Assembly: GCA_913042885.1 (NCBI GenBank)
Contig: CAJWLW010000196.1
Coordinates: 1-8,907, forward strand
Origin: an uncultured Lentisphaeria bacterium
Lineage (GTDB): Bacteria; Verrucomicrobiota; Lentisphaeria; JABSQK01; CAJWLW01
Length of the DNA: 8,907 nucleotides
Direction: 5' to 3'
A program made the position numbers and the translations under genes. The notes below the pieces were generated by a model, which saw nothing but the letters and a program-made list of their open reading frames with translations, was not told the origin of the DNA and did not search any database. Shown here piece by piece: positions 1 through 6,034 of the stretch (the stretch's first letter is position 1; each line of letters opens with the position of its first letter).

Positions 1-124
1 GCTCGCCAAGTGCCAGGTGTGCCAGCTGTGATTCGACGGCGCTGGAAGCATCGTCAACCCGCGGTGCGTCAAAATGTTGACGCACCCGAAAGATTTGCGG
101 GTATTCGATACAGTGTTTTGTCAT
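1..124 (-). CDS. LarA/DUF2088-like protein, N-terminal fragment (partial)
   Basis: The gene starts at an ATG (complement of 122-124) and runs off the left edge, so only 41 residues are visible, beginning MTKHCIEYPQIFRVRQHFDA. The start is supported by GGGAG (complement of 133-137) eight bases upstream and by a TATAAT box at 166-171. The pattern 'RVRQ-F-x-P-x-VDD, then a short helix ending in LALGE' resembles, from memory, the first residues of proteins with the LarA-type nickel-dependent lactate racemase N-terminal domain (DUF2088), which have a 'VRQ.F..P.VDD...AV...L..L.LG' opening. The catalytic part lies outside the window, so family membership is an inference from a short segment. If right, the protein would act on a 2-hydroxy acid, but many DUF2088 proteins have no known substrate. 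Confidence 0.5.
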   Translation of the reverse strand, partial: MTKHCIEYPQIFRVRQHFDAPRVDDASSAVESQLAHLALGE

Positions 125-165
125 GGTAACCGCTCCCGAGGCTTGGATTCGCCGCAGCAGAACCT

Positions 166-171
166 ATTATA
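166..171 (-). promoter_or_regulatory. candidate -10 box (TATAAT) for the left-edge gene
   Basis: Read on the minus strand, this is an exact TATAAT, about 41 bases before the start codon at 124. The distance fits a short 5' leader containing the GGGAG ribosome binding site. No good TTGACA-like -35 box lies 16-18 bases upstream, so this is a sequence-only candidate. The same AT-rich patch (162-175) could also serve plus-strand transcription of the decayed gene at 222. Confidence 0.4.
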
Positions 172-221
172 AAATCGCGCAACGTGCAAACGAAACCGGA
201 TGATGATACCGGTATATCCGT

Positions 222-471
222 ATGACTGAAAAGATCTTCCAAGGGCTTTTTCGGAGTTCGAATCTGCGCTCGACAGCGGGCTGCCGGGGAGATTGTCCAT
301 CTGATGCGCGGTCTGTCGAGTTGCGGCAAGAGCCACACATAGAAACGCTATGCCCAGTGGGTAATTGGTCACACCTGCACCGTCGAATTGCACGGGCTGG
401 AGCCCGAATGGTGGAACGAAATCCGCGTGCTGTTTAAGTGCAAAAAGTATACGATGCCGGCCTGCGAATAA
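222..471 (+). pseudogene. decayed small gene of unknown family (frameshifts plus internal stop)
   Basis: No intact frame covers this stretch, but joining frames gives a plausible protein of about 83 residues. The path is: ATG at 222 with MTEKIFQ; a shift near 243-250 to the frame reading FSEFESALDSGLPG; a second shift at the GGGG run at 286-289 to the frame reading EIVHLMRGLSSCGKSHT; a TAG at 340-342; then RYAQWVIGHTCTVELHGLEP, EWWNEIRVLFKCKKYTMPAC and E, ending at TAA 469-471. The three pieces meet end to end and have a normal soluble-protein composition. The second piece is rich in Trp, Cys and charged residues. I do not recognise the family. The damage suggests a pseudogene, although sequencing errors could explain the two frameshifts. 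It ends two bases before the hairpin at 473-532. Confidence 0.4.
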
Positions 472-472
472 G

Positions 473-532
473 TGGAAGGGGTGAAAAGTGAAAGAGTACA
501 ATTCACATGCTTTTTACTTTTTACCTCTTTTA
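473..532 (+). repeat. long inverted repeat / RNA hairpin with G.U pairs
   Basis: Left arm 473-494 and right arm 511-532 form a 22-base-pair stem around a 16-base loop. The core is GTGAAAAGTGAAAG against CTTTTTACTTTTTAC. As DNA the arms differ at six positions (474, 475, 479, 483, 490, 494), and each difference is G versus A in the left arm. In RNA copied from the plus strand these become G.U pairs, so the stem has no true mismatch. In minus-strand RNA they would be A-C mismatches. The element begins two bases after the stop of the decayed gene and ends 40 bases before the next start. It may be that gene's terminator, although its U-rich run is inside the stem, or a structured leader or repeat element. 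Confidence 0.55.
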
Positions 533-543
533 ACCCTGTCAAC

Positions 544-563
544 TTGCGGCTCTGCCGCCTTAG
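544..563 (+). repeat. GCGGC hairpin repeat, copy A
   Basis: The stem GCGGC (546-550), loop TCT and GCCGC (554-558) form a small GC-rich hairpin, followed by CTTAG. A related sequence in the same orientation lies at 3466-3485, matching 16 of 20 bases with all four differences transitions. Each copy lies shortly upstream of a plus-strand gene. Copy A ends inside the ribosome binding site of the zinc-ribbon gene at 573. It may be a dispersed repeat or a 5'-leader element. Confidence 0.35.
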
Positions 564-566
564 GAG
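562..566 (+). promoter_or_regulatory. ribosome binding site AGGAG for the small zinc-ribbon gene
   Basis: An AGGAG lies six bases before the ATG at 573. It is the main support, apart from the protein sequence, that the 51-codon frame is a real gene. It sits at the 3' edge of the GCGGC hairpin, so folding there could affect translation. Confidence 0.6.
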
Positions 567-572
567 CTTTCA

Positions 573-728
573 ATGAAATTACTCAAAGTTCTCGGTAGTG
601 TTGCAGTCGCGGTTGCGTGTGTTTTGGTTGTCCGCCGGCACACGGTCGGTCAATGTCCGTCCTGCGGCCGCACTCGACAAACAGCCGGTAGCCGCTTCTG
701 TGCCGATTGCGGTTATGAGTACAAGTGA
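573..728 (+). CDS. 51-residue membrane-anchored zinc-ribbon protein
   Basis: A complete small gene, ATG 573 to TGA 726-728, preceded by AGGAG. Residues 1-5 (MKLLK) are followed by a hydrophobic helix at about 6-20 (VLGSVAVAVACVLVV) and then RRH. That is either an N-terminal membrane anchor with the tail in the cytoplasm by the positive-inside rule, or less likely a short signal peptide. The rest holds two CxxC knuckles: CPSCG at 28-32 and CADCG at 43-47, eleven residues apart, closing with YEYK. This is the usual layout of a minimal zinc ribbon (zinc_ribbon/DZR type), which binds one Zn(II) through four cysteines. The function is unknown. Such proteins often mediate protein-protein or nucleic-acid contacts. 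No partner gene is evident; it is convergent with xdhC, 71 bases away, with only a weak possible hairpin (771-784, followed by TATTTTT) between. Confidence 0.7.
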   Translation: MKLLKVLGSVAVAVACVLVVRRHTVGQCPSCGRTRQTAGSRFCADCGYEYK

Positions 729-799
729 GGCGAATTGCTCCCGTGGCACAGCGCATTCCGCCCGTGATAGCGTTTTAAGGAACGTATTTTTCAAAGGGT

Positions 800-1903
800 T
801 CAGTGGATGGCGGCTTCGCGGTCTTTGAGGAAGCCGGCGGAGCGGGCGCGGATCACTGCCTGGATCTCGGCGATGATGGACAGGGCAACCTCCTCGGGTG
901 TCTCCGCGCCGATGTCAAGACCGACAGGGAAACGCAGGATATCCCGTCGGCCAGCAGGGATCGCTGCGGCATCTTCGAGCGCGTTGAGCAGACGGGTGGT
1001 GCGCTTCTTTGGACCAAGCATGCCGACGTAACCGATACTCGAAGCAAGTAACGCGGAGGCCAGAATCCTGTCCCACTCGTAATTATGAGTCATCACGACG
1101 GCAACGGCGGGCGATGAAAGGGTGAGGTGCTGTGACAACTGCTCAGGATGACAAATGATGATCCGAGCGGCGCCGGGGAATCTTGCTGTATTTGCGAGGG
1201 CATCGCGCGGATCGACGACGGTGACGTGCCAACCGAGGGCGGCAGCCAGGGCAACCAGTGGCATGGCGTCGTGACCGGCACCAAAAACAAGCAGCGGCAA
1301 GGGCGGGTTGATAGCCTCGATCAAGACCTCGACTCGGTCGTCCGCATAGGCGGTGACAATCGACTGGTGGGTATCAATGACCTGGCCGGCATCGGCGAGA
1401 ACGGCTTGGGCAGTGGTACCGCCGATATTCGACGACGTCGTGCCGTCGGAACGCAGGATCAGCCGGCTGCCGATGGGTGTATCCGGCAGGTCGCTGGCGA
1501 ACACTGTCGCCAGCACGCCGTGGTCGTTCTGGGCCAGGCAGTGGGCCAGGAAGTCGGTGTAGTCCGGCGCGTCGTCGAGCGCCGGCAGGCGCTCGATCAG
1601 GACATTGATGATGCCGTCACAGCCGATACCGAGGCCCATGACCGTGTCGTTCTCGAAGCTGGTGTCATAGCGCACGACCTTCGGTTTCCCGGAGGCAATG
1701 ACCTGGCTGGCGTGCTCGCGCACATCGTTTTCCAGGCACCCGCCACTGACGGCACCGACCGTGTCGGTCTCGGACAGAAACATGCGTGCCCCGGGCCGGC
1801 GATAGGTGGATCCGGCCACCTTCACTACGGTGGCTACAGCGTATGGTTTGCCGCGGTCATCGAATTCACGGACAGCAGCGAGGATGTCGAGGAGATCTCG
1901 CAT
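800..1903 (-). CDS. XdhC/CoxI family molybdoenzyme maturation protein
   Basis: 367 residues, with both domains of the family. The N-terminal XdhC_CoxI domain (about 5-105) has GST at 31-33, SGGCLE at 53-58 and GIGCDGIINVLIE at 92-104. The C-terminal Rossmann domain (about 200-350) has GAGHDAMPL at 208-216, MTHNYEWD at 271-278, GYVGMLGPKKR at 291-301 and GLDIGAETPEE at 328-338. Family knowledge: XdhC binds molybdenum cofactor, supports its sulfuration and delivers it to xanthine dehydrogenase-type hydroxylases in the cytoplasm. The Cys in SGGC is conserved in the family. No molybdenum hydroxylase subunit gene is in the window, so its client enzyme is unknown. It lies downstream of rhaA on the same strand, 143 bases away. 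The ATG at 1903 has no strong ribosome binding site, but it fits the start of the conserved domain. There is no sign of truncation. Confidence 0.9.
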   Translation of the reverse strand: MRDLLDILAAVREFDDRGKPYAVATVVKVAGSTYRRPGARMFLSETDTVGAVSGGCLENDVREHASQVIASGKPKVVRYDTSFENDTVMGLGIGCDGIINVLIERLPALDDAPDYTDFLAHCLAQNDHGVLATVFASDLPDTPIGSRLILRSDGTTSSNIGGTTAQAVLADAGQVIDTHQSIVTAYADDRVEVLIEAINPPLPLLVFGAGHDAMPLVALAAALGWHVTVVDPRDALANTARFPGAARIIICHPEQLSQHLTLSSPAVAVVMTHNYEWDRILASALLASSIGYVGMLGPKKRTTRLLNALEDAAAIPAGRRDILRFPVGLDIGAETPEEVALSIIAEIQAVIRARSAGFLKDREAAIH

Positions 1904-2046
1904 GGGGCAATAGTTTGCGTGCTCATGCTGTTGCTTTCAAGCAACGGTTGATTTTGTAGAGGTTGAGTGCCATCGCGACCTGTTGCATGCTGTACATGCA
2001 GGCGATGTGCTTGGCCATGTTAGCGATGGGTGCACGGCAGGGGAAC
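1904..2046 (-). other. rhaA-xdhC intergenic region with two small hairpins
   Basis: Two perfect small inverted repeats lie here: TGCATG/CATGCA at 1984-2000 with a five-base spacer, and GTTGCT/AGCAAC at 1930-1945 with a TTCA loop. Neither is followed by a T-run on the minus strand, so neither is a convincing intrinsic terminator. A 31-codon minus-strand frame (ATG at about 2017, TGA at 1923-1925) spans the region. It has no ribosome binding site and no recognisable family, so I do not call it a gene. The region may be a leader or processing region between rhaA and xdhC. Confidence 0.3.
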
Positions 2047-3318
2047 TCAGCGCTGCGAGAGCACGTCTGATTCGTACTGGCGGATTTCGTCGAGCCAGGA
2101 CGATCCGACGGGGACGCTTTCGCGCTGGCAATAGTAATCCCATACGGCACCGTACGGCAGCGTTTTGAGCTCCTCGAGCAACGCCAGGCGGGCGGTGTAG
2201 TCACCGGAGATTTCCAGATCACGCAGCATAGTCGTGGGTTCCAGCAGTGCCATCAGCAGTGACTTGATCATGCAGCGTGTGCCGATGGTCCAGGCTGCGA
2301 GCCGGTTGATGCTGGCGTCGAAGAAGTCCAGGCCGATATGCACGCGATCGGTGTAGTTGTTGCGAATGATCTCCTGGCTGATTGCCTGCAGTTCGTCCGT
2401 AAGCACGACCACGTGATCGCTGTCCCAGCGCACACCGCGGCTGACATGCAGCAGCAGCTCATCGACGTACTGCAGGACCGACGAAATCTTGTCGGAGATC
2501 ACTTCGGTCGGGTGGAAGTGTCCGGCATCGAGGCAGAGCATCATGTTGCGGCTGACGGCGTAGCCAAGATAAAATTCGTGACTGCCGATGACGCAACTTT
2601 CCGAGCCGATCCCAAACAGCTTGCACTCGATAGCATCGAGGTTGTGTTGCAGATCGATCTTCTCCTCGAAGATGCGATCGAGCGATTCGACCAGCTGTGC
2701 TCGCGGCGTGTGCCGGTCGATTGTCAGGTCCTTGAAGCCGTCGGGAATCCAGATGTTGGTGACACACGGGTTGTTCAGTTCCTTGCCGAAGTATTCACCG
2801 ATTTTGCGGCAGGCAATACAGTGATCGATCCAGAACTCTCGAATCTTTTCGTCGTAGCTGGCCAGCGTGAAACCGCTTTCTGCCAGCTCATGTGAGAATG
2901 CGGTCGGATTAAAATCCATGCCGACGCCATTAACCCTGGCCCAGTCGACCCAGCCGGCGAAATGGCGCGGCTCGATGGTGGAACGGTCGACGGGAAAGGA
3001 ATCGTACTCGCCGTACATCGCGTGAAGATTAAGCCGGTGCTTGCCCGGCAGCATGCGGAAAGTCATCTCGAGATCGGCGCGGAGCTCGTCGGCGTTACCG
3101 GCTTTGCCGGGATAGTTGCCGGTGGCCAAAATACCGCCGCCGGTGAGACCGGCGTCCGATTCGAACCCGCCGACGTCGTCACCCTGCCAGCAATTCAGTG
3201 AAATTGGGATTTTTACCAGTGCGCCCATGGCTTTTTCGGTGTCGACACCGTATTCGGCGTAGAGGTCACGGGCTTGCTCGTAGGCGGCTGTCAGACGGCT
3301 CTCATCGATTTTTCTCAT
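2047..3318 (-). CDS. rhaA: L-rhamnose isomerase
   Basis: 423 residues, close to the 419 of E. coli RhaA and similar along the whole length. Examples are [12 protein letters not shown] (42-53), [20 protein letters not shown] (65-84), [10 protein letters not shown] (188-197), [17 protein letters not shown] (261-277), RWDSDHVV (297-304) and [13 protein letters not shown] (327-339). It interconverts L-rhamnose and L-rhamnulose, the first step of rhamnose catabolism in the cytoplasm. The metal ligands known from E. coli (Glu234, Asp267, His270, His294, Asp302, Asp304, Asp334) map with a constant offset of three to Glu231, Asp264, His267, His291, Asp299, Asp301 and Asp331, so the enzyme should be active. 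The start is supported by GGAG (complement of 3327-3330) eight bases upstream. No rhaB, rhaD or rhamnose regulator is adjacent in the window, and the next gene on this strand is xdhC. Confidence 0.97.
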   Translation of the reverse strand: MRKIDESRLTAAYEQARDLYAEYGVDTEKAMGALVKIPISLNCWQGDDVGGFESDAGLTGGGILATGNYPGKAGNADELRADLEMTFRMLPGKHRLNLHAMYGEYDSFPVDRSTIEPRHFAGWVDWARVNGVGMDFNPTAFSHELAESGFTLASYDEKIREFWIDHCIACRKIGEYFGKELNNPCVTNIWIPDGFKDLTIDRHTPRAQLVESLDRIFEEKIDLQHNLDAIECKLFGIGSESCVIGSHEFYLGYAVSRNMMLCLDAGHFHPTEVISDKISSVLQYVDELLLHVSRGVRWDSDHVVVLTDELQAISQEIIRNNYTDRVHIGLDFFDASINRLAAWTIGTRCMIKSLLMALLEPTTMLRDLEISGDYTARLALLEELKTLPYGAVWDYYCQRESVPVGSSWLDEIRQYESDVLSQR

Positions 3319-3559
3319 CTTATTGTCTCCATATTGAGTTTTAACAGCTCAACGGCTGTGCTTAGTGTTTGGAAACAAAGATCATTTGCCCAAACAAAAT
3401 TCATCAACCCAAATCCGGGTTGGAGCACGGTGTCGAGGGAAGAGGTGTCGGTTAACGAATTTGGTTTGCGGCTTTACCGCTTTAAGCTATTACCGCCATA
3501 GGTCATTGTAGTTCAGCCGGCGAATATACAACAGAATGTAGCTGCCATCTATCCGTAAA
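3319..3559. promoter_or_regulatory. divergent rhaA / lnt intergenic region with nested inverted repeats
   Basis: This 241-base region should hold the promoters of both rhaA (minus) and the lnt operon (plus), but I see no convincing -35/-10 pair on either strand. It does hold several symmetric elements. ACAGC/GCTGT at 3344-3359 is close to rhaA. GTTTGG at 3367-3372 faces CCAAAC at 3390-3395. CAACCC/GGGTTG at 3405-3422 is a perfect six-pair hairpin. A 12-base pair, CAAACAAAATTC at 3391-3402 and GAATTTGGTTTG at 3457-3468, matches 11 of 12. TTACCGC occurs twice, at 3474-3480 and 3490-3496. Any of these could be an operator or leader structure; which one is not decidable from sequence. Confidence 0.4.
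3466..3485 (+). repeat. GCGGC hairpin repeat, copy B
   Basis: This copy matches 544-563 at 16 of 20 bases, same orientation, all differences transitions. It keeps a four-pair stem, GCGG (3468-3471) with CCGC (3477-3480), but the fifth pair is lost. It lies 74 bases before the lnt start and overlaps the right arm of the larger inverted repeat ending at 3468. Confidence 0.3.
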
Positions 3560-5263
3560 ATGAATACTGGCCCGTCCAATCAGATCGACCGTGTGTCACG
3601 GACTCCGCAGATTTGCAGGGTGGCGGTGGCGGCGGCCAGCGGGTTGTTGTCCTCGCTGGCTTTCGCACCGGCGGAGTGGTCGTGGATCGCGTGGGTGGGG
3701 CTGGTGCCGTTGCTGGTGGTGGCGCTGCCGGCGCGGCGGGCGGCATGGCGTCTCGGGTTGGTTTTCGGGCTGGTTGCGTGCATGTCGGGGATGGCCTGGT
3801 TGCGCGAACTCCAGTGGCCCGCACTCTTCGGGGTAGCGTTGATATATGCCTGGATTCCGGCCTGCTGGCTGAAGTTGGCGCAGCAGATTTGGCTCAATGT
3901 GCGACTGTCGCCGGCGGAAGATCTCAAGCCGCAGACGGACGGCTTGGTGCGTGTACATCCACGATGTTTCCGTGGCCGATCCTGTTTGCTCGTGGTTGCT
4001 CTGGCGCTGTGCTGGTGCGGCTCCGAACTGGTTCGCGGCTTGTTGGCCCCGTGGAATAATATCGGTGTGAGCCAGTGGCAGAATGGCTGGTTGCTGCCGT
4101 TGACCCGGGTGACTGGGGTCGACGGTATCAGCTTTCTGATCGTGTTGACGAATGTGGCTGTCTACATTGCAGTCGTTTCCTGGTTCGCAGGGCGCGATCC
4201 CACCGAGAGGTTTGCCGACTACTGGCGGCTGGTAGACGCGAAGCGACTGGTATTTTCACCATTGCTGCTGGCGGCGCTGTTGATCGTACTGGCCGGATTG
4301 CTGGCACCGAGGTACGACCTGCCGGCGCCTCAGAGCACGGTGCGTATTGCTGCCGTGCAGGGTAACATCCCGCAGATTCGCAGGTTTTCCAAGGCGCAAC
4401 TTGCCGAGGCCACGGCGGTCTACGACGAACTGACGCTCGACATTGTAGCACGTGAGAAGCCGGATCTCGTTGTCTGGCCGGAGACGGCCCTGCCCGTCAC
4501 GTTGCGCGGCCGCATGCGCGACTATATGGCGGAACTTTTTGAGCAGACGGAAACACCGCTGCTTGCCGGCACTATCGACCGCCGGCAGCCGTATGACCCG
4601 GCTGAGGGCGAGGTGTTCGATTACAACTCGGCGCTGCTCTATGACGCCGGCGGCAATGTCGTCAACTGGTACGACAAGATACATCTCGTGCCGTTCGGCG
4701 AGTATGTACCGTTCGATCGGTACTTGCCGTTTCTGGTCGAGTGGATCGGCATGGGCCGCAATCTGACGCCGGGTACAGAATACACCGTCATGCCGTTTGG
4801 CGATGGTGCCCGGTTCGGCATCAATATCTGTTACGAGGACATTTTTCCGGAGATCAGCCGCAATTCTGTGCTGCGCGGCGCCAATGTGCTGATCGTGATC
4901 ACCAACGATGCCTGGTTCGGCACGACGTCGGCATCGCGGCAGCACCTGGCGCATTCGGTTCTGCGTGCGGTGGAGACTTGCCGGCCGCTGCTGCGCAACG
5001 GCAACAACACCGACACCTGCCTGATCCTGCCGGACGGCCGGGTCGAGGCTTTGCTGTACGGCAGTGACACGCGGTTTATCCGGGCCGCGCGGGTCTATGA
5101 CGTGCCGGTGTGGGAGCAATTGCCGTTGACCTTTTACACACGGCACGGGGACTGGTTTGCGTTGACGGCGGGCGCCGCGACGATTCTCCTTGTTCTGTGG
5201 TGTCTGTTCCGCTTCCTGTTCCGCCGGCAGCGGCTTTCCGAGATGGTGCAGCGGCCGGAATGA
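3560..5263 (+). CDS. lnt: apolipoprotein N-acyltransferase
   Basis: 567 residues. Lnt is an inner-membrane enzyme that adds the third acyl chain to the N-terminal cysteine of lipoproteins. The N-terminal half is a membrane domain with several hydrophobic segments between about 19 and 250, including the family stretch PWNNIGVSQWQN (164-175) and TGVDGISFLIV (185-195). The nitrilase-like catalytic domain spans about 260-515. The Glu-Lys-Cys triad is complete: Glu308 in VVWPETALP, Lys373 in WYDKIHLVPFGEYVP and Cys424 in INICYEDIFPE, with the supporting Glu381. A final helix (about 532-555) anchors the C-terminus. The segment RNGNNTDTCLI (479-489) replaces the commoner 'RA-NTG-SA-I' wording of the family. 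A polar loop at about 113-140 looks longer than usual. The ATG at 3560 has no clear ribosome binding site. It is the first gene of a probable lnt-tmk-holB operon. Confidence 0.96.
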   Translation: MNTGPSNQIDRVSRTPQICRVAVAAASGLLSSLAFAPAEWSWIAWVGLVPLLVVALPARRAAWRLGLVFGLVACMSGMAWLRELQWPALFGVALIYAWIPACWLKLAQQIWLNVRLSPAEDLKPQTDGLVRVHPRCFRGRSCLLVVALALCWCGSELVRGLLAPWNNIGVSQWQNGWLLPLTRVTGVDGISFLIVLTNVAVYIAVVSWFAGRDPTERFADYWRLVDAKRLVFSPLLLAALLIVLAGLLAPRYDLPAPQSTVRIAAVQGNIPQIRRFSKAQLAEATAVYDELTLDIVAREKPDLVVWPETALPVTLRGRMRDYMAELFEQTETPLLAGTIDRRQPYDPAEGEVFDYNSALLYDAGGNVVNWYDKIHLVPFGEYVPFDRYLPFLVEWIGMGRNLTPGTEYTVMPFGDGARFGINICYEDIFPEISRNSVLRGANVLIVITNDAWFGTTSASRQHLAHSVLRAVETCRPLLRNGNNTDTCLILPDGRVEALLYGSDTRFIRAARVYDVPVWEQLPLTFYTRHGDWFALTAGAATILLVLWCLFRFLFRRQRLSEMVQRPE

Positions 5264-5365
5264 CGGTTGTGGTCGCTGTGCTGGGACCCGCCCCTCACAT
5301 TGCTTTGCCGTGCCTTCCACATTGCCTCGCGTTGGTATTCTGTTTATCTGGCAATAACTTGGCGA

Positions 5366-6034
5366 ATGGTTCAGAACACGCGGCAGGCCGAGGGCCTTTT
5401 CATCACATTCGAAGGGGCGGAATGCTCCGGCAAATCGACCCAGACGCGGCTGCTGGCCGAGTGGTTGCGGGAGGCCGGCCATGAGGTGCTGGAGACGCGC
5501 GACCCGGGCGGCACGCGAGTCGGCGAGGAACTGCGGCACATCGTCAAGCACGTTTGCGGAGAGGACGCCGTGTGCGACGAATCCGAGCTGTTGATTTTCG
5601 GCGCCAGCCGTGCCCAATTGACCCGCAAAATCATCATGCCCTGCCTGTCCCGCGGCGGCGTCGTGCTGTGCGATCGTTTTGCGGACTCGACGACAGCCTA
5701 CCAGGGCTACGGCCGTGGCTTCGATCTGGCGCTGATCGCTCAGATCAATCAACTGGCCACGTGCGGGCGCATGCCGGACCTGACGATACTTCTCGACATT
5801 GATCCGGAGACCATGCAGCAGCGCGGCCAGATGCGGATGGAGACGTTATTCGTCCAGGACCGCATCGAAGAAGAGTCCAGGCGGTTCCACGAGACCGTGC
5901 GCGAGGGGTACCTGAAAATTGCGGAGACCGCAGGGGACCGAGTCAAGGTGATCGACGGCGGGGGCGACCAGCGAATCATCCAAAACCAGATCCGGGAGCA
6001 GGTCAGTCATGCCCTTGAGCGAATTCAGAAATAA
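5366..6034 (+). CDS. tmk: thymidylate kinase (dTMP kinase)
   Basis: 222 residues from the chosen ATG, a normal length for the family. It phosphorylates dTMP to dTDP with ATP in the cytoplasm. Visible motifs are the P-loop GAECSGKST (17-25), DPGGTRVGEE (46-55), the DR-x-x-DS motif as DRFADSTTAYQGYGRG (103-118), and a LID region with Arg153 and Arg157 leading to DRIEEE (165-170) and FHETVREGYLKIA (174-186). The frame is open upstream to a TTG at 5267, but residues from that start (rich in Trp, Cys and His) are not like the family. ATG 5366 places the beta-strand LFITFEG where expected. No strong ribosome binding site is visible. The 102 bases after lnt hold nothing else recognisable. Cys20 in the P-loop is uncommon. 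The end overlaps the start of holB by 26 bases. Confidence 0.95.
   Translation: MVQNTRQAEGLFITFEGAECSGKSTQTRLLAEWLREAGHEVLETRDPGGTRVGEELRHIVKHVCGEDAVCDESELLIFGASRAQLTRKIIMPCLSRGGVVLCDRFADSTTAYQGYGRGFDLALIAQINQLATCGRMPDLTILLDIDPETMQQRGQMRMETLFVQDRIEEESRRFHETVREGYLKIAETAGDRVKVIDGGGDQRIIQNQIREQVSHALERIQK

Noticed and set aside
121..501. Open frame of 126 codons on the minus strand upstream of the left-edge gene.
   Set aside because: It has no ribosome binding site, overlaps the promoter and start of the LarA-like gene, is antisense to the decayed gene and starts inside the hairpin loop. The translation resembles no known protein.
1148..1951. Open frame of 267 codons on the plus strand opposite xdhC.
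   Set aside because: It is fully antisense to an intact XdhC with all its motifs, its composition is Asp/Gly/Val-rich and repetitive, and it has no recognisable domain.
1923..2017. 31-codon minus-strand frame between rhaA and xdhC (MAKHIACMYSMQQVAMALNL and onward).
   Set aside because: It has no ribosome binding site and no family match. Its ATGA overlap leads into a frame other than that of XdhC, so there is no sign of translational coupling.
2338..2895. Open frame of 185 codons on the plus strand opposite rhaA.
   Set aside because: It is antisense to the highly conserved metal-binding part of rhaA and is explained by that gene's codon constraints.
4256..5752. Long open frame on the minus strand (498 codons) opposite lnt and tmk.
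   Set aside because: It lies antisense to two confidently identified genes, has a biased Arg/Gln/His-rich composition typical of an antisense shadow in GC-rich DNA, and matches no family I know.
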